Source of the DNA: JASHPR01 sp963833885
GTDB lineage: Bacteria > Actinomycetota > Actinomycetes > Streptosporangiales > Streptosporangiaceae
DNA length: 64,000 nt
NCBI GenBank assembly: GCA_963833885.1
Contig: CAWHZU010000036.1
Coordinates: forward strand, 248,001-312,000
Reading direction: 5' to 3'
Part shown: one piece after another, positions 17,086 to 25,418 of the stretch
Position numbering within the stretch: the stretch's first letter is position 1
How the letters are laid out: every line of letters begins with the position of its first letter
The notes under the pieces: model-generated
The model's input: the letters and a program-made list of their open reading frames with translations, nothing else
What the model was told of the DNA's origin: nothing
The model's database searches: none
Translations under genes and position numbers: made by a program

Positions 17086-17267
17086 TCGACAGGCTGTTGC
17101 GAACCCGCCATGTCTTTGTAGTCAGTCCCCGGCTGGTAACACAACCTCCCGAGTGTCGGATATCCCGGACGCCGGGCACGCTGCATCGGAGCCGTCATCT
17201 ATTGACCGAAACAACTCAAAATCAGTAACTTAATCACGCCTCGATCCCGGGCGACAGGGAGGCCAGC

Positions 17268-19535
17268 ATGGCAGAGCAGGGCTTGGGAGCCGACCGCCGC
17301 AGCCTACGGCCCCGTCGCCGAGTCCGGGGCGGCGCGTTCGCGGCACCCCGTCGGCGGGTCCCGGGCGGCGCCTTCGCGGCGGCCGCGGCGATCGCGTTAG
17401 CCCAGTTGGCCTTGGCCGGCGGGCCGAACGCGTCGGCCGCGGTGTCACCGCCGGGCGGGGGAACCGCCGCGCCGGGAGCGATGCGCACGGTGACTTACCA
17501 CGGCTACGAGATCGACGTGCCTGCCTCATGGCCGGTCTACAACCTGGCCGCGGACCCGACCCGGTGTGTCCTGTTCAACCAGCACGCGGTGTACCTGGGC
17601 ACACCCGGCACGGGTCAGCGCTGCCCAGCCCGGGCGTACGGCCGCACCGGGGCCGTGCTCGTGCAGCCGGCCGTGCCGTCCGGCGAACTGCCACCGGGGA
17701 CCGTGGTGCTGCCCGGCAACACCACGGCCCTGCCGACCGGGACGCTACCGCACGCCGTGTCCGGACTCGACTCGGCCGAACACACGGTCCAGGTCGCGGC
17801 GCCGGGCCCGGGTGTGCTGGTCACCGCCAGCTACGGCAGCGACCAGGCTCTGGTGCGGACGATCCTTGCGGGCGCCCGGATGACCAGCGCCGCGCAAAGC
17901 GGCACGGCGACGGGCAGCGCCACGGCACCGGAACCGGCCACGGCGACGGGCAGCGCCACGGCACCGGAACCGGCCATGGCGCCGCGTTCCGGCAAAGAGC
18001 AGAGTGCTGTGTCCGGCACGTCCGAGCTCACCGGCGACGTGACCAGCGGGCTCGGTTTTGACGCGTGCACCGCGCCCTCGGTCGCGACGATGACCGCCTG
18101 GCTGTCATCGCCGTACCGGGTCGCCGGCACGTACCTCGGCGGGGTGAACTGGGCGTGCAGCTACGGAAACTTCAACACGACATGGGTCAGCCAGATCGCG
18201 GCGGAAGGATGGCAGTTCATCCCCATCTGGGTCGGCCCGCAGGCGCCGTGCACCGGCATCACCGGGGCGGTCACCATCAACCCCGCCCAGGCCGCAGCGC
18301 AGGGACAGGCCGAGGCCGCGAGCGCGGTCGCCGTCGCGCAGAGCTTCAGCTACGGCACTGGCAGCCCGATCTACTTCGACATGGAGGGCTACGACAGCTC
18401 GGACACCTCCTGCGCCCATGCGGTGCTGACCTTTCTCGGCGGGTGGACGCAGGGGCTGCACGCCGCGGGCTACCTGTCCGGCGTCTACTCCAGCGCCGGT
18501 TCCGGGATCACCGACCTGGCCGCCGAGTACGCCAGCCAGTCTTACCCGCGGCCGGATGACGTGTGGATTGCCGACTGGACCGGCGATCCGGTGCTCACCG
18601 ACCCGTACCTGCCCAACGCCGACTGGCCCGGCCACCATCGCTTGCACCAGTACTACGGCGGCCACGACGAGACCTGGGGCGGCAGAGGCGTGAACGTCGA
18701 CAACGACGTCATCAACGGCGCGGTCGCTGGCCTGCCCGGCGCCGGGCCGGGCGGCCGGCCGTTCCTGGCCAGCCAGCCGAGCGCGGTCACCGCCGCTGCG
18801 GGAAAGACCGCCACCACGTCTCTGCTCATCCATGGCGGGACTGGTTCACCTGCCCTGGTGCGCTGGTCAGCCAGCGCGCCGGCCGGGCTGACCGTGACGC
18901 CCAGCAGCGGCGCCGTCACGGTCGCGGCGGGCGGCACCAGGACTGTTCACCTGGTGATCAGGCTGAGTGGCTCCCTGGCCGCTAGGCGTTACGTGATCCC
19001 GATCACCGCGGCCGCCGGAGGGCAGCAGCTCACCGAGACGTTCGAGATGATCAGCGCCGTGCCGGCTGGGGCGTCGCTGCCGGCTGGCTACCCGGTCGTG
19101 CTGTACGCGGCCGACCGGGCGAGCATGGCGGTCGCGGTGGCGGCGGCGCGCAGCTTCGCGCTACCCATCAGCGACGTCACCGGCAGTTTCGCCACGGCCT
19201 GGGCAGACGTGAGCGGAGGCTCAGACCTGGTGCTGGCGGTCGGCAAGGCAGCGGCCAACGCGCTGAACGATAACGGCTGCGGCTGGCCAAACCCGGCTGG
19301 CGACGGCGCCGGGTCCACCCCGTTCGTCTACCCCGGCGAGCCGCTTCAGCAGCCGCCGGGCTCGGGGATCTTCGAGCCGAGCGACGGCGCGGGTTCCAGC
19401 GCGACCGCGCTGCTGACCGGCCAGCTGCTGCAGTACGCGCTGGCCGGGACGCTGCCGGACGACGGAGGCCCGCCCAGCGGCCCGGTCCCGCCGGTGGACG
19501 TGTGCCTGGGCTCACCCAGCGTGCCGGTGCCCTGA
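17268..19535 (+). CDS. Secreted DUF1906 (Rv2525c-like) glycoside hydrolase-like protein
   Basis: 755 aa; GGGAGG precedes the ATG. The N-terminus is basic with a twin-Arg-rich stretch and a hydrophobic segment (FAAAAAIALAQLALAGG), i.e. an export signal. Residues ~60-205 form an uncharacterised domain, then a low-complexity linker with two perfect 12-residue repeats. Residues ~260-490 match DUF1906 (GFDACTAPSVATMTAWLSS, YLGGVNWACSYGN, PIYFDMEGYDSS, VWIADWTGDPV, QYYGG), a TIM-barrel fold related to GH25. An Ig-like domain and a C-terminal ~160-residue region follow. A cell-wall-active or adhesive role is likely, but catalysis is unproven. Confidence 0.82.
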   Translation: MAEQGLGADRRSLRPRRRVRGGAFAAPRRRVPGGAFAAAAAIALAQLALAGGPNASAAVSPPGGGTAAPGAMRTVTYHGYEIDVPASWPVYNLAADPTRCVLFNQHAVYLGTPGTGQRCPARAYGRTGAVLVQPAVPSGELPPGTVVLPGNTTALPTGTLPHAVSGLDSAEHTVQVAAPGPGVLVTASYGSDQALVRTILAGARMTSAAQSGTATGSATAPEPATATGSATAPEPAMAPRSGKEQSAVSGTSELTGDVTSGLGFDACTAPSVATMTAWLSSPYRVAGTYLGGVNWACSYGNFNTTWVSQIAAEGWQFIPIWVGPQAPCTGITGAVTINPAQAAAQGQAEAASAVAVAQSFSYGTGSPIYFDMEGYDSSDTSCAHAVLTFLGGWTQGLHAAGYLSGVYSSAGSGITDLAAEYASQSYPRPDDVWIADWTGDPVLTDPYLPNADWPGHHRLHQYYGGHDETWGGRGVNVDNDVINGAVAGLPGAGPGGRPFLASQPSAVTAAAGKTATTSLLIHGGTGSPALVRWSASAPAGLTVTPSSGAVTVAAGGTRTVHLVIRLSGSLAARRYVIPITAAAGGQQLTETFEMISAVPAGASLPAGYPVVLYAADRASMAVAVAAARSFALPISDVTGSFATAWADVSGGSDLVLAVGKAAANALNDNGCGWPNPAGDGAGSTPFVYPGEPLQQPPGSGIFEPSDGAGSSATALLTGQLLQYALAGTLPDDGGPPSGPVPPVDVCLGSPSVPVP
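17904..17975 (+). repeat. Perfect tandem 36-bp repeat in the DUF1906 gene
   Basis: Two identical 36-bp units (17904-17939, 17940-17975) encode TATGSATAPEPA twice in the linker. Being in frame, it only changes linker length. Confidence 0.9.
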
Positions 19536-19776
19536 CCGGCGAAGCCGGGTACTTCCAGCGCCGGGCGCGGCCCGGCGCCAAACGACTGGCTCAGCCGCGG
19601 CGGCCCTCTAGGCGACGGAATGTCCGGTGGCTAGTGAACAGGCACATCAATCTACATAACGCGCCCAAGACCCATGGCGGGGCGGAGATAAGGCATTCGG
19701 CCGATGCGGTGAGGTGTGCCTTACGGCGAACCTCAAGGGTGGCGGCCACAGAAGGCCCGCCACCGAGGAGGAAGTC

Positions 19777-19986
19777 ATGCACCCGTTCACCACGGCCGAG
19801 GACGACCCCGATCGGCAGCACGAGACTCAGGCTGACGCGCCCGCCCCTGCGGCCGAGACGCCAACACGTCTCCGACAGGCGGCGGCGGGGATGGCGGAAG
19901 CGCAAGCCTGGAAGGGGCAGCAGATCGCAAAAGGCTGGCGCAAGCTCGTGAACGCACTACGCAGCCGGGAAGAGGGAGAGAGATAG
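19777..19986 (+). CDS. Small hypothetical charged protein
   Basis: 69 aa from ATG 19777 with GAGGAGGAAG directly upstream. It has an acidic N-terminus (TTAEDDPDRQHETQADAPAP) and a basic helical C-terminus (MAEAQAWKGQQIAKGWRKLV, then NALRSREEGER). No known domain. A 200-bp leader upstream includes TAAGGCA/TGCCTTA arms (19689-19716) and a GC-rich hairpin just before the ribosome site. A hairpin follows the stop. Confidence 0.6.
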   Translation: MHPFTTAEDDPDRQHETQADAPAPAAETPTRLRQAAAGMAEAQAWKGQQIAKGWRKLVNALRSREEGER

Positions 19987-20014
19987 TTTCGTCAGCTGGT
20001 CCCGCGGCGCCGCC

Positions 20015-20035
20015 GGGCGGGCGTGACGCCCGCCC
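20015..20035. terminator. GC-rich hairpin terminator
   Basis: GGGCGGGCG, TGA, CGCCCGCCC form a perfect 9-bp stem 29 bp after the stop of the small gene. There is no U-tract, as is common in actinomycetes. Confidence 0.55.
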
Positions 20036-20155
20036 CGGGGCCGAAGAAGACGCCAGCCGCTGCCATTTCTCATCGGTCAGGTCATGACGATTCAGCAGAC
20101 CACCCACCCGGAACGATCTACACCAAGCCAGAACCCAAGATCTATGCGACAGGCC

Positions 20156-21331
20156 CTAGTCCGCGGGCGCCGCCGGGTGGCTGGGGGAATCCGGGCCGGC
20201 CGGGCGGCTGTTCGCCAGCACGAGCGCCATCGCCGCCAGCAGGGTCAGCAGCACCGGGATAGCGGTGAGCGCGTTGCCGGCCGCTCCCGGCAGCGGCGGG
20301 TTGGTCAGGCTGCACAGGTAGATGACCGCTCCCAGGGCGAAGGGTATCCCTAGCAGATACAGCACCCGGCGGTTGACCGGCGAGCTCACCAGCATGATCG
20401 TCAGTGCCACGACGATGACGGCCACCAGCGTGCCCTGGTACAGCAGCCAGTCCCCCCACCCGCCCAATCCGACTCCGAACAGCCGGTCGATGAAGCCGTG
20501 CGGGATTCTGGCCAGATAATCGCGAAACAGGCGGGGGTCGCGGAGCAGGCGGAGGCGGAGGGCGGCGGGATTCACCGGACGGGCAGGGAGCAGGGACCGC
20601 AATCCCCCGTGCATGCCGATCGCGGCCGCCACGGTGGCCGCGGCGAGCAGGGCGCTGGGCCGCCACCGCAGGGCATGCCAGCCTCGCGGTTCGTTGGGGG
20701 CGATGAGCAGGACCAGCGCCTCCAGCCCGTACGCGTACAGGGTCACGTCCACGCGCGGGGCGGCGAGCAGGGTGTAGCCGTTGGTCAGCGAGATCGCCAG
20801 AAAGGCAAGCGGGACGAACGCGGCGAAGGCGGCGGCGGCGCGGCGCCACCCCAGGCAGACCAGACCGGCGAGCGCGAGGGCGGGCACGGGGCCGGCCGTG
20901 AGCGCGTCCGTCACGTTGCCCGTGAACGCGATCGGATACGGGTTGAGCTGGAAGCTCCGGGCGAAGGAGCCGGGCTCCCCGTACGCGCCGATCAGGAGGT
21001 CAGCGGGCGACCCGAAGCCATATTGCACGCCTCCCTCCAGGAAAAAGGTCAGCTTCAGCAGCAGCATGAGCAGCGGGAGCAGCACGCCGGCCAGGGCGAG
21101 CGCGGCCGCCCACGGCTGGCTGCCCGCGCTCCGCGTAGCCATCCGGATCCTGATCTTCAGCGCCGACCACACCAGGTCAGCCGATTCCCGGGCGCCCGGC
21201 CGGCGCTGCCCGGGCCGGGCGGCGGACATCAGCACTCCGAGGATTTCCTCCTCGTGCCGGTGCCGGTACAACGCTGGATACCAGCGCAGCAGCCGCCGGT
21301 AGGACTTCTCGAGCCCGCCGGCGGCCGTCAC
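20156..21331 (-). CDS. Polytopic membrane protein coupled to PadR
   Basis: 391 aa with about eight hydrophobic segments (for example AAALALAGVLLPLLMLLLKL and LAGLVCLGWRRAAAAFAAFV) and a soluble N-terminal ~60 residues (YRRLLRWYPALYRHRHEEEI) that recur in proteins encoded next to PadR regulators. Its ATG overlaps the PadR stop by 4 bp, so translation is coupled. The function is unknown; a role in membrane stress or transport under PadR control is inferred. There is no ATPase domain. Confidence 0.75.
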   Translation of the reverse strand: MTAAGGLEKSYRRLLRWYPALYRHRHEEEILGVLMSAARPGQRRPGARESADLVWSALKIRIRMATRSAGSQPWAAALALAGVLLPLLMLLLKLTFFLEGGVQYGFGSPADLLIGAYGEPGSFARSFQLNPYPIAFTGNVTDALTAGPVPALALAGLVCLGWRRAAAAFAAFVPLAFLAISLTNGYTLLAAPRVDVTLYAYGLEALVLLIAPNEPRGWHALRWRPSALLAAATVAAAIGMHGGLRSLLPARPVNPAALRLRLLRDPRLFRDYLARIPHGFIDRLFGVGLGGWGDWLLYQGTLVAVIVVALTIMLVSSPVNRRVLYLLGIPFALGAVIYLCSLTNPPLPGAAGNALTAIPVLLTLLAAMALVLANSRPAGPDSPSHPAAPAD

Positions 21332-21672
21332 GCCAGGCCCCCGAACGCCCGCCGCCGCACCTCGAGCCGCCCAGCAGCGACGGCCGCGTTGTGCTGGAGC
21401 CGTGCGACTTCCGCGGCGAGGCGGTCGTCGCCGCGCTGGGTGAGCCGGTAGTAGCGGCGCAGCCGGCCGTCCACTACCTCGTCCCGGTCGGCCTCGACGA
21501 GACCCTCCGCGACGACCCGGTCCAGCGCGGCGTAGAGCGTTCCTGCCCTGAGCCTGACCCGGCCGCCGGAGATGTGCTCAACATCGGTGATGATCCCGTA
21601 GCCGTGCTGCGGGCCCTTCGCCAGCGCCGTGAGCATCAGGAACGTCGGTTCATGCAGAGGGCGTTCGCTCAT
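21328..21672 (-). CDS. PadR-family transcriptional regulator
   Basis: 114 aa from ATG 21672. The PadR winged helix is clear (EPTFLMLTALAKGPQHGYGI, RLRAGTLYAALDRVVAEGLV, EADRDEVVDGRLRRYYRLTQ). It is a short PadR-s2-type protein with a C-terminal dimerisation helix. An AT-rich stretch with TATATACCGATAATC lies immediately upstream, a likely promoter and operator. It is translationally coupled to the downstream membrane protein gene, which it probably controls. Confidence 0.88.
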   Translation of the reverse strand: MSERPLHEPTFLMLTALAKGPQHGYGIITDVEHISGGRVRLRAGTLYAALDRVVAEGLVEADRDEVVDGRLRRYYRLTQRGDDRLAAEVARLQHNAAVAAGRLEVRRRAFGGLA

Positions 21673-21746
21673 GCCGACGTTATATACCGATAATCTGACT
21701 ATCGCAACCCGAACCGCGGCCATTGCACGCGGCCTGATGGCCCCCG

Positions 21747-22631
21747 CTAGCCGGCCGGGCGAGATCGGTAGACTGCCGCGGCGACCTGGGTGAGCGAGCG
21801 GATCAGCGGGTTGGCGTCGGCCTTGTTCCAGGCGACAACGAGGCGGCTGGGTGCCATGTCGGCGAGCGGAACCACGGTGAGCCCTGGTGGCCACGCGTGG
21901 CCCAGCGGAGTCAGCGGCGCCAGTCCGACCGTGCCGTTCCAGAGAACAGCCTGCACGCATTCGCCGACCGTGCGCACCACAGGTCCGTCGCGAACCGGGC
22001 CGCCGGGCGCCGCCCCGTTCCAGTAAGCGCGCCATAGCGGGTCAGTGCCCTCAGGGAACTGGAACCACGGGCGTTCCTCGAGGTCCCGCACCTGCAGGCT
22101 GCCGCGGCCGGCGAGCGGGTCGTCCGCGCGCAGGACAACCCCGACCGGATCGGAGCGCAGTACCCGGGTGCTGATCCCGGCGCGGTCGAACGGCATCCGG
22201 GTGAGGGCGGCCTCGACGAGCCCGGCCCGCAGCCCGGTGGTCGGATCCGTGAGGTCCGCCTCCCGGACGCGGACCTGAACTCCCGGGTTACGCTCGCGGA
22301 ACGCGTCGGCGAGGCCGGTGCCCGCCTCCTCGCCGCTGTCCGCGAGCGTGCCGATCGTGAAGGTCGCCGTGCCCGCAGCCGCTGCGACCCGGGCGCGGGC
22401 GTGCTCGGCGTGCTCGAGCAGGTCGCGCGCCTCGTTGTAGAGCGCGGCCCCCGCGGGCGTGAGTGTGACCCCGGACGGCGAGCGGTGCAGCAGCGGGGCA
22501 CCGACATCGGTCTCGAGCTGCTTGATCGCCCGGCTCAGCGGCGGCTGGGTCATGTGCAGGCGAGCGGCGGCGCGCCCGAAGTGGCGCTCCTCGGCGACCG
22601 CCACGAAGTAGCGAAGCGAGCGCAGGTCCAT
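21747..22631 (-). CDS. LysR-family transcriptional regulator
   Basis: 294 aa from ATG 22631; a TTG at 22640 is possible. The LysR HTH is at the N-terminus (MDLRSLRYFVAVAEERHFGR, AAARLHMTQPPLSRAIKQLE), then a substrate-binding domain. It starts 11 bp after the stop of the PhyH-family gene on the same strand and is probably cotranscribed with it. LysR regulators usually sit divergently from their target, so this same-strand layout is slightly unusual. Confidence 0.88.
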   Translation of the reverse strand: MDLRSLRYFVAVAEERHFGRAAARLHMTQPPLSRAIKQLETDVGAPLLHRSPSGVTLTPAGAALYNEARDLLEHAEHARARVAAAAGTATFTIGTLADSGEEAGTGLADAFRERNPGVQVRVREADLTDPTTGLRAGLVEAALTRMPFDRAGISTRVLRSDPVGVVLRADDPLAGRGSLQVRDLEERPWFQFPEGTDPLWRAYWNGAAPGGPVRDGPVVRTVGECVQAVLWNGTVGLAPLTPLGHAWPPGLTVVPLADMAPSRLVVAWNKADANPLIRSLTQVAAAVYRSRPAG

Positions 22632-22642
22632 TACCGGCAACG

Positions 22643-23485
22643 TTACTTTGAGGGCGGACGATACAGTCTGTCGCTCAGCACACGGCCCTCGTGGGTCAGA
22701 ATCTGCGTCTTGATCCGCATGAAGCGCGGCCGCGCGCCACGGTTCGGGGCGACGCAGTGGACCATGACGGGGTGGCAGAAGACCATGTCCCCCGGCTCGC
22801 CGGTCAATTCGACTACTCGGAGGGGTACGCCTTCAACGGTGGTTTCGGCGTCCATGAACGCGGCAATCCGGTCGGCAGGTGACGGCGCTAGTCCGGTAAG
22901 CGCCATCAGCCAGGAGTGAGAGTGGTGAAACCGTTCCCGGAGCCTGGCGATCGAATCGCGCCGCTGGCTCTCGGGAAGCCGACGTTCCTGCTCGAGCAGC
23001 AGGCGGGGTGACCCGGAAAGGATCAGGGTCCCGCCGCCTCGCGGCGTGACCGACCCGATGAAGCTGACGACGAATAGCGCCCTCGGGCGATCGAGGTGCA
23101 GTTCACAGGGATTGTCCCAGTGCCAGTTCCCGGTCGGCACGTCCCAGGCGCCCGGCCCGGGAAAGGTGACCAGAGGGCGGCCCCAGTCTCTCGGCGGCGG
23201 CCAGGCGGCCTCGCCGAGCAGATCGTCCAGGACGCCGCGCACCCGGCCGGTCAGGATCCTGGCCTGGATGGGATCGCGCTTGGCGGCTTTCAGGTCGCCC
23301 ACGATCGGGCGCCAGCTGGAACGGTCGTCGGGACGTATGCCGTGCGCGTCTTCCAGCTCGTTCCACCATCGCCGTTCCATGGCGCGGCCGTCAGCGGGCG
23401 AGAACGCCTGCCGGACCACCACGTAGCCGTCGCGCTCGAAGCCCTCGATGTCTGATGAAGCCAGGGTAGTGAGCTCTGTTCCCAT
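22643..23485 (-). CDS. Phytanoyl-CoA dioxygenase (PhyH)-family oxygenase
   Basis: 280 aa. The beginning (FERDGYVVVRQAFSPADGRA) is typical of PhyH. The Fe(II) ligands are visible as the HWD of GNWHWDNP and the distal His in VFCHPVMVHCVAPN, with a downstream Arg (RFMRIKTQ) suited to bind 2-oxoglutarate. Such enzymes hydroxylate small molecules with O2 and 2-oxoglutarate. The substrate is unknown. It is followed by the LysR gene after 11 bp. Confidence 0.85.
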   Translation of the reverse strand: MGTELTTLASSDIEGFERDGYVVVRQAFSPADGRAMERRWWNELEDAHGIRPDDRSSWRPIVGDLKAAKRDPIQARILTGRVRGVLDDLLGEAAWPPPRDWGRPLVTFPGPGAWDVPTGNWHWDNPCELHLDRPRALFVVSFIGSVTPRGGGTLILSGSPRLLLEQERRLPESQRRDSIARLRERFHHSHSWLMALTGLAPSPADRIAAFMDAETTVEGVPLRVVELTGEPGDMVFCHPVMVHCVAPNRGARPRFMRIKTQILTHEGRVLSDRLYRPPSK

Positions 23486-23523
23486 GAGGTCAGGCCATCA
23501 ACCGGCGGCAGGGCACGCGACCG

Positions 23524-23790
23524 CTATCTGCCGTTGCGCTCGCGGTGGCTGCACCCCGGCCAGCAGCAGGGCCGGCGCTGACCTTCCTCCAGCTCCTCCT
23601 GGGTCCGGCGAATGCGGCGTTCCCGGGTCGTCTCCTGCTTGGCATCCTCGACCCAGCAGATGAACTCGTTGCGGGCCAGAGGCGTGATGTCGGTCCAGGC
23701 ACCCAGCGCCGCGGTATTGGCGATCAGTGCGTTGCGCAGATCCGCGGGAAGTTTGTGCACTACCCCGCCGGGCACTCGCTCACTGCTCAC
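23524..23790 (-). CDS. YdeI/OmdA-family protein (bacteriocin-protection-like)
   Basis: 88 aa if it starts at GTG 23790; another GTG at 23832 would add 14 residues. The core KLPADLRNALIANTAALGAW, then ITPLARNEFICWVEDAKQET and TRERRIRRTQEELEEGQRRP, matches the YdeI/OmpD-associated family (PF13376). The C-terminus has a Cys/His cluster (CCWPGCSHRE). In other bacteria such proteins are linked to peptide-bacteriocin tolerance; that role is not shown here. Confidence 0.7.
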   Translation of the reverse strand: MSSERVPGGVVHKLPADLRNALIANTAALGAWTDITPLARNEFICWVEDAKQETTRERRIRRTQEELEEGQRRPCCWPGCSHRERNGR

Positions 23791-23856
23791 AGGGCCACGG
23801 TAGCCGAAGCCGGGGCGACGCCCACCAGCCACCTTTAGCCGGCTGATGCTCCGCGG

Positions 23857-24642
23857 TTACCTTGCGGCCAGCAGGAGCGTAGGTGTCGCGTCGGCCAGGC
23901 GGGCGCAGTCACGGCACAGGTGAGCGTGATCGTAATAGCCGCACTCGGCGGCGGCGCGGGCCAGCGAGGCCGGCACCTGCCCGGATGCCGCCCGCCAGGC
24001 CCGGAACCGGTTGAACCGCAGGATGGTCTGCAATGTCTTGGGCGACAGGCCGACGTGATCATCGAAACACCTGCGAAGTTGCCGGGGGCTCAGGCTGGCC
24101 CGGTGGGCGGCATCGTCCACGGTGGCAGAGCGCTGTGCGAGCACGCTCACCGCAGCCAGGACTCGAAAGTCAGGACCGGCGGAACGGGCAAGCTGGCTGA
24201 CGGCCAGGTCGCCGAGAGCGGCCCGGGCTGCCGCCGTGGTCGCGGTCGCAGCAAGCACGGCCTCGAGGCGCATGACGGCCGTCGTGCCCCACACGTCGGC
24301 GAGGTCGGCGACATCAGGGAGGTCGCGCACGGGCACGCCCAGGATCGCACCCGCCCAGCCGGGCTGGATCCGGATACCGACGACCACCGCAGTCTCGCCT
24401 ACGGCCCGCCGAACCTGGCGGGCTGCCGGGCGCACAGCCCGCATGTGCTGCCCGTCCCAGACAAGGTCCAGGCACCCGTCCGGCAACAGCCGCATCGTCC
24501 GCGACCACCCTGGAATGCCCTGCCAGGTGCAGGCCACCGCACGCGCAACCGCCGGAGCCGGCCCGAACTCGCGGTAAGACGAGACCGCTGGCGCAAGAGC
24601 AGCCCGGGACAGGACAGCGACCGGCCGCAGGGGGACCGCCAT
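23857..24642 (-). CDS. AraC-family regulator with DUF6597-like sensor
   Basis: 261 aa from ATG 24642; an in-frame start at 24693 is possible. The N-terminal half (SYREFGPAPAVARAVACTWQ, LLPDGCLDLVWDGQHMRAVR, GIRIQPGWAGAILGVPVRDL) matches the DUF6597 sensor domain seen in many AraC-type proteins. The C-terminus is the double HTH (ASLSPRQLRRCFDDHVGLSP, KTLQTILRFNRF, AAECGYYDHAHLCRDCARLA). It diverges from the transglutaminase-like gene. Confidence 0.85.
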   Translation of the reverse strand: MAVPLRPVAVLSRAALAPAVSSYREFGPAPAVARAVACTWQGIPGWSRTMRLLPDGCLDLVWDGQHMRAVRPAARQVRRAVGETAVVVGIRIQPGWAGAILGVPVRDLPDVADLADVWGTTAVMRLEAVLAATATTAAARAALGDLAVSQLARSAGPDFRVLAAVSVLAQRSATVDDAAHRASLSPRQLRRCFDDHVGLSPKTLQTILRFNRFRAWRAASGQVPASLARAAAECGYYDHAHLCRDCARLADATPTLLLAAR

Positions 24643-24728
24643 GTGCCCAGTATCGACCTCCCGAAGGCACGAAAAGACGGCCGGTTCGTGCAAGACACCG
24701 GCAGCGGAGCGGACGATGCTGCTGTCTC

Positions 24729-25418
24729 ATGGCAGCCAGCAGCCAGGCCCGCAGCCGATCGGCGGGCCAGGTCCGGACCGCGGCGGCAGCGGCGTATCTA
24801 GCCCCCGCCGACTACGTCGACAGCGACCACCCGCTGATCATCGCGAAGGCACGTCAGCTGTGCTCAGGCGCCAGCGCGGTATCGGAGGCGGCCCAGGCCG
24901 TCTTTTACTTTGCCCGCGACCTGCGATACCGGGGCGGCGACTTTGAGGACCTGGAGATCTACCGCGCCAGCAGCGTGCTGGCGGCCGGGCACGGCTACTG
25001 CGTCGGCAAGGCTTCGCTCTGCGCGGCGCTGGCCCGCGCCGCCGCGATCCCGGCCCGGCTGGGCTTCGCCGACGTCCGCAACCACCTCGCCTCGCCCCGG
25101 CTGCTGGCGGCGATGGGTACCGACGTCTTCGCCTGGCATGGCTACACCCAGCTGTTCCTCGGCGGCCGCTGGGTCAGCGTAAGCCCTACCTTCGACCGGG
25201 CGACCTGCGAGCGCGCCGGTGTCGCCCCGCTGGAATTCGACGGCAAGCACGACGCTCTCCTGCAGTCATTCGACGGCAGCGGCGCCACGATGAGCTACAT
25301 CAAACGGCATGGCAGCTTTCACGACGTCCCGGCGCGCTTCCTGGCCGCCGAGATGCCCCGCCTGTACCCGTTCGCCCGCGACCACGGCGTCACGCGTTTC
25401 CTAGAGTCGGCAACCTGA
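24729..25418 (+). CDS. Transglutaminase-like cysteine protein
   Basis: 229 aa. The transglutaminase-like core (PF01841) shows the catalytic Cys in GHGYCVGKASLCAALARAA, the His in WHGYTQLFLGGRWVSVSPTF and the Asp in the following TFDRA. The preceding block VFYFARDLRYRGGDF is also family-like. There is no signal peptide, so it acts in the cytoplasm, perhaps as a protease or amidase. The 3' end overlaps the end of the convergent ROK gene by 29 bp. Confidence 0.8.
   Translation: MAASSQARSRSAGQVRTAAAAAYLAPADYVDSDHPLIIAKARQLCSGASAVSEAAQAVFYFARDLRYRGGDFEDLEIYRASSVLAAGHGYCVGKASLCAALARAAAIPARLGFADVRNHLASPRLLAAMGTDVFAWHGYTQLFLGGRWVSVSPTFDRATCERAGVAPLEFDGKHDALLQSFDGSGATMSYIKRHGSFHDVPARFLAAEMPRLYPFARDHGVTRFLESAT

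Noticed and set aside
15374..17233. 619-codon open frame antisense to the feruloyl-CoA synthase-like gene
   Set aside because: It is Arg/His/Pro-rich without any domain, typical of high-GC shadow frames; the opposite strand has clear ANL motifs.
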